Shown one piece after another: positions 1 through 6,543 of a stretch of 19,437 nt of DNA. This DNA comes from Bacillota bacterium. GTDB taxonomy: Bacteria; Bacillota; Clostridia; Christensenellales; Borkfalkiaceae. Made by a program: the position numbers and the translations under genes. The notes under the pieces are model-generated. The model ran no database searches, was not told the origin of the DNA, and saw nothing but the letters and a program-made list of their open reading frames with translations. Numbering within the stretch: position 1 is the first letter of the stretch; each line of letters opens with the position of its first letter. The stretch is taken from the NCBI GenBank assembly GCA_003343765.1, contig QAKO01000112.1, positions 1 through 19,437 of the forward strand, written 5' to 3'.

Positions 1-78
1 TTCATTCAATCGCCTGATTTTGCTGCCGACAAGATCCTGAGTATGAGCGGCATTTATTCTCTTATTCCGAAATTGTAA
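1..78 (+). CDS. spoIIAA: SpoIIAA anti-anti-sigma factor, C-terminal end (partial)
   Basis: Only the last 25 codons are in the window, open at the left edge and ending in TAA. The visible residues include KILSMSGIYSLIPKL, which matches the typical SpoIIAA C-terminus (KILxMSGLY..IP). In the family, SpoIIAA is a STAS-domain protein. When unphosphorylated it binds SpoIIAB and frees sigma-F in the forespore; SpoIIAB phosphorylates it on a serine that lies outside this window. The protein stops sooner after the IP motif than the B. subtilis one does. Identity rests on the short match plus its position 10 bases before spoIIAB, in the canonical spoIIAA-spoIIAB-sigF order. Confidence 0.85.
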   Translation, partial: FIQSPDFAADKILSMSGIYSLIPKL

Positions 79-88
79 GGAGATCGTT

Positions 89-586
89 ATGATAAATTCT
101 ATGGAGCTGATAATTCCTGCCGTATCCGAAAACGAGCCGTTTGCGCGCGATACCGTTGCGGCGTTCTGTGTACGGCTGAATCCTTCTCTGGATGAACTTT
201 CTGATGTCAAGACGGCGGTCAGCGAAGCGGTGACGAATTGTATCGTGCATGCTTATTCCGATCGTGAAGGAGAGATCCGTATCTTCTGCAGTGCGGAAGG
301 GGATACGTTACATATCCGCATTTCAGATTCGGGAAAGGGGATCGAGGACGTGGCGCGTGCAGTCGAGCCTTTTTTTACGACGCTTGCGGAGGAGGAGCGG
401 TCGGGCATGGGATTTACCATTATGCAGACATTCATGACGACATTTCGTCTTGAGTCGGCGCCTGGTGCAGGTACGACGGTTTCAATGAGCAAGACATTCC
501 GTTCATCGAACGCATCGGCGGCTGATTATTTTGACCGTTCCGTGCAGGGCGGAAAAAGCGCGCGGGGCGGATCGGATGCTCGGTGA
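89..586 (+). CDS. spoIIAB: SpoIIAB anti-sigma-F factor / serine kinase
   Basis: This is a GHKL-fold kinase that holds sigma-F inactive and phosphorylates SpoIIAA. The Bergerat ATP site is visible: the N box with E46 and N50 (EAVTNCIVHAY), the G1 box with D80 (DSGKGI), the EPFFTT lid segment near residue 92, and the G2 box ERSGMGFTIM near residue 102. Arg20, in the ENEPFAR segment, sits where the B. subtilis protein contacts sigma-F. The start is supported by AAGGAG about 6 bases upstream. At 165 residues it is about 20 longer than the B. subtilis protein. The extra residues are a Ser/Gly/Arg-rich tail after the conserved domain, and the tail's DNA overlaps the start region of sigF. It is co-transcribed with spoIIAA and sigF. 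Confidence 0.95.
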   Translation: MINSMELIIPAVSENEPFARDTVAAFCVRLNPSLDELSDVKTAVSEAVTNCIVHAYSDREGEIRIFCSAEGDTLHIRISDSGKGIEDVARAVEPFFTTLAEEERSGMGFTIMQTFMTTFRLESAPGAGTTVSMSKTFRSSNASAADYFDRSVQGGKSARGGSDAR

Positions 587-1298
587 AGAGGAAACGCTCC
601 GGTATATACGCGCCGCAAAATCGGGGGATGATTCTGCCAAAGAAGCGCTTTTATCCGCAAACGTATCGCTTTTAAAGAGCATTGTACGGCGATATCTCGG
701 CAAAGGCGTGGAGTTTGATGATTTGTATCAACTTGCCGCATTGGGGCTTTTGAAAGCCGTTTACGGCTTCGATGAACGCTACGGTGTACGTTTTTCGACA
801 TACGCAGTACCGATGATCGCGGGAGAGATCAAGCGGTTTATGCGCGATGACGGATCGGTCAAAGTTTCCCGCGCGATGAAGTCTGCGGCCAAGAGTATGA
901 ACAAATTCATCGAAGAATATACCGCCGAACACGGTACCGCGCCCGCGCTTTCGGTGGTGGCACAGCAATTCGGTATGGAAGAGAGTGAAGCGGTGTTTGT
1001 GATGGGATCGTCACGGATGCCTGTTTCCATTTACGAACAGGGCGAATATAAAGACGAAAAATCGCAGGAACTGATCGACAAGTTGCCTGCGGTGGATGAC
1101 CAGGAAGACATGATCGAACGGATGCAGTTAAAGACGGCGATCGAACAGCTTCCCGAACGCGAGCGCAAGATCATCATTTTGCGGTATTTCCGCGACATGA
1201 CGCAGAGTGAGGTCGCGGACGTGATCGGCGTGTCGCAGGTACAGGTTTCACGGATCGAAAGCAAAGTTTTTGCGGATATGAAGAAACTGCTCGGCTGA
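576..1298 (+). CDS. sigF: RNA polymerase sigma-F factor (forespore-specific)
   Basis: This is a sigma-70 family protein of the sporulation SigF/SigG/SigB group. Region 2 runs from about residue 20 to 95, with the core-binding and -10 recognition stretch FDDLYQLAALGLLKAV...RFSTYAVPMIAGEIKR. Region 3 follows, then region 4 with a helix-turn-helix near the C-terminus (MTQSEVADVIGVSQVQVSRIE). I chose ATG 576, giving 240 residues, because homology begins there and it overlaps the spoIIAB stop by 11 bases, which fits translational coupling; a GGGGCGG sequence upstream may serve as a weak ribosome binding site. The frame stays open back to 531, which would add 15 unconserved residues. SigG is the main alternative, but the position behind spoIIAA-spoIIAB makes SigF the strong choice. 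Confidence 0.94.
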   Translation: MLGEEETLRYIRAAKSGDDSAKEALLSANVSLLKSIVRRYLGKGVEFDDLYQLAALGLLKAVYGFDERYGVRFSTYAVPMIAGEIKRFMRDDGSVKVSRAMKSAAKSMNKFIEEYTAEHGTAPALSVVAQQFGMEESEAVFVMGSSRMPVSIYEQGEYKDEKSQELIDKLPAVDDQEDMIERMQLKTAIEQLPERERKIIILRYFRDMTQSEVADVIGVSQVQVSRIESKVFADMKKLLG

Positions 1299-1338
1299 AA
1301 CATCGTAAATTTATAAAAATAATTGCATAAATATGAAC

Positions 1339-1378
1339 ATACGCGCGTTTTGGTTTGACAAAGCGCGCGTATATTTTT
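1339..1378 (+). terminator. Intrinsic terminator of the spoIIA operon
   Basis: A 14-bp stem (1339-1352 with 1359-1372, one G-U pair) has a 6-base loop and is followed by a T run at 1374-1378. It lies 40 bases after the sigF stop. The -35 box of the next promoter is in its loop and 3' arm, and the -10 box overlaps its T run. Confidence 0.85.
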
Positions 1379-1383
1379 ATAAT
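1355..1383 (+). promoter_or_regulatory. Consensus vegetative promoter of the glycine riboswitch/AGCS unit
   Basis: TTGACA at 1355-1360, a 17-base spacer, and TATAAT at 1378-1383 form a perfect sigma-A consensus. The predicted transcription start is near 1390, about 9 bases before the first riboswitch stem. The promoter is embedded in the preceding terminator. Confidence 0.9.
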
Positions 1384-1398
1384 AATAAGGAAATAAAA

Positions 1399-1474
1399 CT
1401 CCGGAGAGGCCAAAAAACGGCGCCGAAGGTGTATGCCGCCAGCGAGCGGCTATCTCTCAGGCAAAAGGACGGAG
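1399..1474 (+). ncRNA. Glycine riboswitch (gcvT element), single aptamer
   Basis: The conserved glycine-aptamer blocks are present in order: GGAGAGGC (1403-1410), GCCGAAGG (1422-1429), an apical stem GCCGC/GCGGC (1435-1439/1446-1450), and TCTCTCAGGCAAAAGGAC (1453-1470). The closing P1 stem CTCCG/CGGAG pairs 1399-1403 with 1470-1474. There is only one aptamer: the promoter starts transcription too close upstream for another, and no second copy follows. It precedes a Na+/alanine-glycine symporter, a known target class of singlet glycine riboswitches. Confidence 0.93.
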
Positions 1475-1529
1475 CGGTTTTTTTCCGCAGTCGCTTTCGG
1501 GCGGCTTTCTTTTTTGGCAAAAGACGAAA
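1475..1529 (+). promoter_or_regulatory. Riboswitch expression platform with candidate terminator hairpin
   Basis: A hairpin AGTCGC/GCGGCT (1489-1494 with 1501-1506, one G-U pair) is followed by the T-rich run TTTCTTTTTT. A competing short stem GCGG/CCGC (1474-1477 with 1485-1488) flanks seven Ts and shares G1474 with P1. This suggests transcriptional control, but whether glycine turns the gene on or off cannot be read from the sequence. No Shine-Dalgarno-like sequence stands before the ATG at 1530. Confidence 0.5.
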
Positions 1530-3080
1530 ATGCAGATTTTTGAACAGATTGTAAAACAGGTGGATGACTTCGTATGGGGGATTCCGCTGATCGTACTCAT
1601 TCTCGGTACAGGCATATATCTGACGGTGCGTCTGGTATTTTTGCCGATCCGAAAACTCGGGCGCGCTTTCCGCTATGTATTTCGGAAAGAAGAAGGCGAG
1701 GGAGAAGTTTCATCGTTCGGAGCGTTGTGTACGGCGCTTTCCGCGACCATCGGCACGGGGAACATAGTCGGCGTGGCGACGGCGATCGTAGCGGGAGGGC
1801 CTGGGGCGCTTTTCTGGATGTGGCTGGCTGCATTTTTCGGAATGGCGACCAAATATGCGGAAGGATTGCTCGCGGTCAAGTATCGGCGAGTATATCCGGA
1901 CGGACATACGCTCGGAGGGCCGTTTTATTATATTGAAAACGGATTGGGCAAAAAATGGAAATTTCTTGCCGTAATATTTGCTGTTCTGGGCATGTGTGTC
2001 GGACTGTTCGGGATCGGTACGTTTTCACAGGTCAACTCGATCACGTCGGCGGTAGGGAATGTCTTTGCGGGTGTTCCCGACGTGAATCTGTTCGGAACTT
2101 CTTATAATCTTGCGGTAGTGATTGCGGGGTTGCTTCTGACGGCGGCGGTGGCGCTGGTTTTGCTGGGCGGAGTGAAGCGCATAGCCAAGGTATCGGAAGC
2201 GGTCGTTCCGTTTATGGTGATTTTGTATGTGCTGGTTTGCCTTGTGATCCTGATTTTCAATATTACGGCGATCCCTGCCGCATTTCGCGATATATTTGTA
2301 GGGGCGTTCAAGCCTTCTGCGGTAGCGGGTGGTATTGCGGGCAGTTTGCTGATTGCGATGCAGAAGGGGATAGCCCGCGGTATATTTTCCAACGAAGCGG
2401 GGCTTGGGAGCGCGCCGATCGCGGCGGCAGCGGCAAAGACAAAAGAGCCTGTGCGCCAGGGGCTTGTTTCCATGACGGGAACGTTTCTCGATACGATCGT
2501 AGTCTGCACGATGACGGGGCTTGCGATCGTGATCACGGGGGCGTGGAAGACGGGACTGGACGGTGCAGACGTGACGATCAGCGCGTTTTCGCAGGGAATG
2601 CCGGGGGTGCTCGGCGCGGCGGGACCCGCATTGTTGACGATTTGTCTTGTGTTTTTTGCATTCACGACGATTCTGGGCTGGAATTTTTACGGAGAGCGGT
2701 GTCTCGAATATATTGCAGGGCGAAAAAAAGCTGCGATTTACGCATACCGTATTGCGTATATTTTGGCGGTACTGATCGGGCCGTATATGACGGTTGCGGT
2801 GGTATGGAATATAGCGGACGTATTCAACGGATTGATGGCGATTCCGAACCTGATCGCACTGATCCTGCTTTCGAATGTTGTTTTCAGGGAAACGAAGAAA
2901 TATTTTCTGCGGTATCCGACGAGCAGGAGCGGAATGGAAGCGTCGGCGTTGGAAGATGAAGAAGAAAAAAGTTATTGCAGACTGGAAGGGGTAGAACAAG
3001 GCTCGGAAAAGCCGCCTGCGGAACAGGCGGGTGCGCTGTACGATAAAGAAGAAAGGGATCCGAACGACCGAACGGGCTGA
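1530..3080 (+). CDS. Na+:alanine/glycine symporter, AGCS family
   Basis: This is an integral membrane amino acid carrier of 516 residues with about 11 hydrophobic segments. Family marks are the N-terminal DFVWGIPLIVLILGTGIYLT, the ALSATIGTGNIVGVATAI segment that forms part of the substrate/Na+ site, WMWLAAFFGMATKYAEG, and GIARGIFSNEAGLGSAPIA. Members import alanine or glycine (some glutamine) with Na+. The glycine riboswitch directly upstream points to glycine and/or alanine here. The ATG at 1530 gives the normal family N-terminus, although its ribosome binding site is poor. After the last membrane helix there is an extra charged, Glu-rich cytoplasmic tail of about 60 residues (from about residue 460). 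No close partner gene is translationally coupled to it. Confidence 0.93.
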   Translation: MQIFEQIVKQVDDFVWGIPLIVLILGTGIYLTVRLVFLPIRKLGRAFRYVFRKEEGEGEVSSFGALCTALSATIGTGNIVGVATAIVAGGPGALFWMWLAAFFGMATKYAEGLLAVKYRRVYPDGHTLGGPFYYIENGLGKKWKFLAVIFAVLGMCVGLFGIGTFSQVNSITSAVGNVFAGVPDVNLFGTSYNLAVVIAGLLLTAAVALVLLGGVKRIAKVSEAVVPFMVILYVLVCLVILIFNITAIPAAFRDIFVGAFKPSAVAGGIAGSLLIAMQKGIARGIFSNEAGLGSAPIAAAAAKTKEPVRQGLVSMTGTFLDTIVVCTMTGLAIVITGAWKTGLDGADVTISAFSQGMPGVLGAAGPALLTICLVFFAFTTILGWNFYGERCLEYIAGRKKAAIYAYRIAYILAVLIGPYMTVAVVWNIADVFNGLMAIPNLIALILLSNVVFRETKKYFLRYPTSRSGMEASALEDEEEKSYCRLEGVEQGSEKPPAEQAGALYDKEERDPNDRTG

Positions 3081-3151
3081 GAATTTTGCGGTTATTGCGT
3101 CGGGAACGAGTATAAAACAGAGTATAGCGTCGAAGATAAAGCAGAGTGCTA

Positions 3152-3180
3152 TTGACAAAACTTTCGGAATGTATTAAAAT
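3152..3180 (+). promoter_or_regulatory. Vegetative promoter of the NSS transporter gene
   Basis: TTGACA (3152-3157), a 17-base spacer and TAAAAT (3175-3180) predict a start near 3187. That gives a leader of about 60 nt with a GGAGAG ribosome binding site at 3238-3243. No hairpin terminator was seen between the AGCS stop and this promoter, so some read-through from upstream is possible. Confidence 0.85.
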
Positions 3181-3248
3181 GGACAAACAGACGCAGAAGA
3201 AAGCCGTGCGAAAGGGGCGGCGCGAAAAAAATATCTTGGAGAGTTAAA

Positions 3249-4694
3249 ATGGAAGAGGAACAGACTCCTTTGATCGGGGATTTTGCGGAAGATGCGGAAC
3301 CGATGGCGTCGGATACAGGCGCAGAGGATCAGGAAGGCAGAAAGAGGGGCGGATTTTCGAGTAAGATCGGATTTGTGCTTGCGGCTGCGGGATCAGCGGT
3401 CGGATTGGGAAATCTTTGGAGATTTCCGTATCTGGCGGCGAAGTATGGCGGCGGGATGTTTTTGCTGTGCTATATTTTGCTTGCGGTGACGTTCGGATTT
3501 TCGCTTCTGGTATTGGAAATTGCGATCGGACGAAAGACGGGCAAAGGCGTGATCGGCGCATTTGCGGCGCTGAACAAGAAGTTCAAATGGTTCGGATTTG
3601 TCTGCATTGTCGTGCCGATCATTATTGTGCCGTATTATTCCGTGATCGGCGGATGGGTGATCAAATATTTCTGGGCGTTCATGATCGGGGATGCGGAGTT
3701 GGTAGGCGCGGCGGCGGATACGAGTGCGTATTTCAGCGCTTTTATTTCGAACGCATGGCAGCCGCTGGTATTTTTCCTTGTTTTCGCGGCGGCGACCATT
3801 CTGGTCGTGGTGTTCGGAGTGCAGAAGGGGATCGAGCGTGTGAGCAAGATCTTAATGCCGTTGCTTGCGATCCTTGTCGTGTTTTTGGCGGTGTATGCAT
3901 TGTGCCAGCCGGGCGCGTTGGAGGGACTGAAAAAACTGTTTGTGCCTGATTTTGAAGATTTTCGTTTTGAAACGCTATTAGCGGCGCTTGGACAACTTTT
4001 CTATTCCATGTCGCTTGCGATGGCGATCATGATCACTTACGGATCGTATATGAAAAAGAATGCCGATATTCAAAAATCGGGCAGACAGATCTCGATCTGC
4101 GATACGTTGTTTGCGATTTTTGCGGCGATGATCATCATTCCTTCCATCTACGCGGTGACGGGCGGCGGAGAAGCTGCGGCGGAAGCAATGGGCAACAGCG
4201 GGCCGTCGTTGATGTTTGTCGTTCTGCCGCAGGTATTCAACGGCATGGCAGGCGGCAGAGTGATCGCCGTGATCTTCTTTATACTGGTTTTATTTGCGGC
4301 ACTTACGTCGTCCATTTCCCTTGTGGAATCGATCGTGGCGGTATTGCGTGAGAATTGTCATCTGAAGCGTTGGATGGCATGTCTGATCGTGTTCGGTATC
4401 ATGATCGTATTGGGTGTGCTTTCGTCGCTCGGATTCGGGCCGTTGAGCATGGTGCAGATCGGCGGAAAGAGCATTCTCGATATGTTTGACTATGCGTCGA
4501 ACAGTATTCTGATGCCGCTGGTGGCGATCGGGACTTGTGTGATTGCGGGATATTTTACGGATACGGAAAGTCTGATGGATGAGATCGGTATGCGTCGGAA
4601 AGGGTATCGCAGATATTATCGGATCATGATACGATATATTGCACCGGTGTGTATGGCATTGATTTTGATCAGCGGAATAGCGATACCGCTGTAA
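3249..4694 (+). CDS. Na+-dependent amino acid transporter, NSS (SNF) family
   Basis: This is a LeuT/MhsT-type secondary transporter of 481 residues with 11-12 membrane segments. The family signature is clear at residues 37-80: KIGFVLAAAGSAVGLGNLWR, then FPYLAAKYGGGMF. This is the first helix pair, with the unwound Na+/substrate-binding segment GSAVGLGNLWRFPY. The LTSSISLVESIVAVL stretch corresponds to the TM8 Na+ site. The substrate is probably a hydrophobic or neutral amino acid; the sequence does not settle which. An acidic, hydrophilic N-terminal tail of about 35 residues precedes TM1. It sits beside another Na+-coupled amino acid carrier but has its own promoter and a strong terminator, so it is a single-gene unit. 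Confidence 0.93.
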   Translation: MEEEQTPLIGDFAEDAEPMASDTGAEDQEGRKRGGFSSKIGFVLAAAGSAVGLGNLWRFPYLAAKYGGGMFLLCYILLAVTFGFSLLVLEIAIGRKTGKGVIGAFAALNKKFKWFGFVCIVVPIIIVPYYSVIGGWVIKYFWAFMIGDAELVGAAADTSAYFSAFISNAWQPLVFFLVFAAATILVVVFGVQKGIERVSKILMPLLAILVVFLAVYALCQPGALEGLKKLFVPDFEDFRFETLLAALGQLFYSMSLAMAIMITYGSYMKKNADIQKSGRQISICDTLFAIFAAMIIIPSIYAVTGGGEAAAEAMGNSGPSLMFVVLPQVFNGMAGGRVIAVIFFILVLFAALTSSISLVESIVAVLRENCHLKRWMACLIVFGIMIVLGVLSSLGFGPLSMVQIGGKSILDMFDYASNSILMPLVAIGTCVIAGYFTDTESLMDEIGMRRKGYRRYYRIMIRYIAPVCMALILISGIAIPL

Positions 4695-4712
4695 AATACA
4701 GAGAGTATGCGT

Positions 4713-4740
4713 AAAAGCGCGCTTTGGCGCGCTTTTGCTT
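4713..4740 (+). terminator. Intrinsic terminator of the NSS transporter gene
   Basis: A perfect 10-bp stem AAAAGCGCGC/GCGCGCTTTT (4713-4722 with 4727-4736) has a 4-base loop and lies 18 bases after the stop codon. The A-rich 5' arm and T-rich 3' arm could let it work in both directions. Confidence 0.85.
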
Positions 4741-5093
4741 TGTCCGAAAAAACAATTCGGTATGAAAAACGGAAGCACGTTATCCGAAATTCGGGCAACA
4801 AGACGATGGTTCAGACCGCAGATAAAGCGGCGGAACAGGTCAGGCATCGTAACGGCGACGACATTTTTCTGTATGCTGCCGCGCATTTTGCGAAAGAGAG
4901 AACAAGTTCTTTTGCAAGAGAAGGAACGGGGCATAAAAGAAGGGCAATAGTTTTTGAAGAAAAGCCGCATAATTTTTCGTGAAAAGAGCAAAAATATTGG
5001 ATATGAAGCGAAGAATTATGCCCGCAGATGAAGTTCGGACAAGGGACGAGCGTGAAACGTGCGTTCCCGGATTCAATGCGGCGGGAGAGCGGC
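4741..5093. other. Intergenic stretch with no recognised gene
   Basis: Between the NSS terminator and spoVAC, about 350 bases hold no ORF that resembles a protein family and no clear vegetative promoter. A sigma-F or sigma-G type promoter would be expected before spoVAC, but I could not identify a convincing one. The short open frames here look like chance. Confidence 0.5.
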
Positions 5094-5618
5094 ATGGAAA
5101 ATAGAGAAAAGCAGGGTGCGAAGAACGGCGCAAGCGTGAACGAGGAAAAGGAAAAAGCGCAGGTTTCGACGTATGCGGGGGTGAATGAAAATTATCTTGC
5201 ATACGTGCGTACGTTTGCGCCTCCGACGAAGCATTTTCATAACTGTATGCGTGCGTTCATGGTTGGGGGACTGATTTGCTGTATCGGGCAATTTTTGCGT
5301 ACGCTGTTTGAAACGGTGTTTTTGCTGACGGGCGACGAGCTTGCGGGCGCGACGTCGATGGCGCTTATTTTTTTGGGCTGTCTTCTGACAGGGCTGGGCG
5401 TGTACGACCGTATCGGTAAAGCGGCGGGAGCAGGATCGATCGTGCCGATCACGGGTTTTGCGAACAGCGTGTGTTCTCCGGCACTGGAATTCAAATCGGA
5501 AGGGATGATCACGGGCCTTGCCGCAAAGATGTTTACGGTAGCGGGGCCGATCATCGTTTACGGCGTTCTGGCAGGGGCTGCGGTCGGCCTTATTTATTTT
5601 CTGCTGGGATTGGGTTAA
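5094..5618 (+). CDS. spoVAC: Stage V sporulation protein AC (SpoVAC)
   Basis: SpoVA proteins form the inner-membrane channel that moves Ca-dipicolinate into the developing spore and out at germination; SpoVAC has been described as a mechanosensitive channel component. Family marks are FHNCMRAFMVGGLICCIGQF, the GCLLTGLGVYDRIGKAAGAG loop, the PITGFANSVCSPALEFKSEG segment, and a C-terminal hydrophobic helix. About four membrane segments are present. ATG 5094 (174 residues) has GGGAG six bases upstream; the frame extends to an earlier ATG at 5028 without a good ribosome binding site. The hydrophilic N-terminal region of about 35 residues is longer than usual. Its usual partners spoVAD and spoVAE are not next to it, which is odd. 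Confidence 0.92.
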   Translation: MENREKQGAKNGASVNEEKEKAQVSTYAGVNENYLAYVRTFAPPTKHFHNCMRAFMVGGLICCIGQFLRTLFETVFLLTGDELAGATSMALIFLGCLLTGLGVYDRIGKAAGAGSIVPITGFANSVCSPALEFKSEGMITGLAAKMFTVAGPIIVYGVLAGAAVGLIYFLLGLG

Positions 5619-5724
5619 ACCGCACTGTTTGAAGAATACGTCATGGGCTTTTTGCGGCGTATCGTCGAATTGTCAAAACTTTTAAAACGATTCTTTTTCG
5701 TCCGTGAACGGCGGGTTCATTGCC

Positions 5725-5766
5725 GCGGCGCGCAAAAATAATTTTGCGCGCCGCAGTTTATTTTTA
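5725..5766 (+). terminator. Intrinsic terminator after spoVAC (first of two)
   Basis: A perfect 13-bp stem (5725-5737 with 5742-5754; GCGGCGCGCAAAA and its complement) has a 4-base loop and is followed by TTTATTTTTA. It lies about 105 bases after the spoVAC stop. Confidence 0.85.
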
Positions 5767-5775
5767 TGTGCCAAA

Positions 5776-5818
5776 CGCGGCGAAAACAAAATATATTTTA
5801 TTTTCGCCGCGTGCTTTT
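5776..5818 (+). terminator. Second tandem terminator-like hairpin after spoVAC
   Basis: CGCGGCGAAAA (5776-5786) pairs with TTTTCGCCGCG (5801-5811). The A/T-rich inner part can extend the stem to almost the whole interval with one mismatch. CTTTTT follows at 5814. It starts only about 10 bases after the first terminator's T run. Confidence 0.7.
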
Positions 5819-5940
5819 TCGGAAAAACGAATGGGGGCAGATCGATGTGAAATCAGTAAAAAATCAATCGGAAAGTCGTATATAGGGGTACAGACAGAGA
5901 GAATTTTTTATAAAAATTATGTCGAGATATGAAAATTTTC

Positions 5941-5969
5941 TTGCAAAAAATAAAGAAGTGTGATAAAAT
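5941..5969 (+). promoter_or_regulatory. Promoter of the small membrane protein/prepilin unit
   Basis: TTGCAA (5941-5946), 17 bases and TAAAAT (5964-5969) predict a start near 5976, just upstream of the overlapping inverted repeats. Confidence 0.8.
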
Positions 5970-5990
5970 GTGTATAAACACAAATGAGTG

Positions 5991-6036
5991 AAAATACGGC
6001 CGGCCGTATTTTGTCTATCTCAGATAGACAAAATAC
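5991..6036 (+). promoter_or_regulatory. Two overlapping inverted repeats in the leader (operator or RNA switch candidate)
   Basis: Repeat A is a perfect 22-bp palindrome (5991-6012, centre GGCCGGCC). Repeat B is a perfect 14-bp inverted repeat with a TCA loop (6006-6019 with 6023-6036). They share bases 6006-6012, so as RNA only one can fold at a time. No U-run follows B, so it is not a standard terminator. It begins about 15 bases after the predicted transcription start. It could equally be a double-stranded operator for a DNA-binding protein. Confidence 0.75.
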
Positions 6037-6076
6037 AGAATTAAAAGCCAAAGGGGAAAAAGGGGAGCGATCGAAA

Positions 6077-6436
6077 ATGCGAAAAGGGAAGACTGCAAAA
6101 ATGTTGTCGGGCAGAAAGCCGGGCGGGATTTTTGCGGTCTTTTGTTATTTTATAGCCATACCGGTGCTGCTGATCGTGGTGAGCGGGTTGTTGGCATACA
6201 TAGGCAATTATTACGGGCAGACGGATTTATTGTATATGGCGGTATATTTGCTGGTCACGGTGGAATGTCTGGCGATACCGTTTTTATTGGCAGTGCTGAT
6301 CGGAGGGGTGCAGAAATATTTTTGCGGGAGAATCAGAATCGAACGGATCCGCATGAGAAAAGTACGCGTGAAGGTGTTGAAGTATCCCGTGAAGCCGGTG
6401 CCGGCATACCGTAATTTCTGCAGGCGAAACTGTTGA
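6077..6436 (+). CDS. Small two-helix membrane protein of unknown function
   Basis: I do not recognise a family. The 119-residue protein has a basic N-terminus (MRKGKTAKMLSGRKPGG), two long hydrophobic segments at about residues 17-40 and 48-74, and a strongly basic C-terminal part rich in Arg, Lys and Val that ends in a CRRNC motif. A membrane protein with a positively charged cytoplasmic tail is the likely topology. ATG 6077 is chosen because GGGGAG lies nine bases before it. The frame is open back to ATG 5984, but that start has no ribosome binding site and would translate the leader hairpins. It is first in a unit with the prepilin-like gene downstream, so a role in exporting or assembling that protein is possible but only inferred from position. 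Confidence 0.65.
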   Translation: MRKGKTAKMLSGRKPGGIFAVFCYFIAIPVLLIVVSGLLAYIGNYYGQTDLLYMAVYLLVTVECLAIPFLLAVLIGGVQKYFCGRIRIERIRMRKVRVKVLKYPVKPVPAYRNFCRRNC

Positions 6437-6543
6437 GAGAGAATATTGAGAAATGAGAGAAATAAGAGAAAAGAGAGAAAAGTTAGAAAAGTGAAAAAGC
6501 GAATGAGAAATTTGAAATAGAGAAAAAAGAAAGGAGAGAAAAA
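6437..6543 (+). repeat. Purine-rich low-complexity tract before the prepilin gene
   Basis: Nearly every base from the stop of the small membrane protein to the ATG at 6544 is A or G on the + strand, with scattered Ts and a single C. It is built of imperfect GAGAAA/GAAAAG-type units. It ends in AAGGAGAG, a good ribosome binding site for ATG 6544. Confidence 0.8.

Noticed and set aside
2025..3158. Long open frame on the - strand opposite the AGCS gene
   Set aside because: It is Arg/His-rich with no family resemblance. It is the complement of a clear transporter gene.
4707..4982. Short + strand ORF after the NSS transporter
   Set aside because: It begins inside the terminator hairpin, has no ribosome binding site and resembles no family.
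5720..5932. Short + strand ORF after spoVAC
   Set aside because: It translates two terminator hairpins and has no ribosome binding site.
5984..6076. Upstream start for the small membrane protein
   Set aside because: It has no ribosome binding site and would put the overlapping inverted repeats in coding sequence. ATG 6077 has GGGGAG before it.
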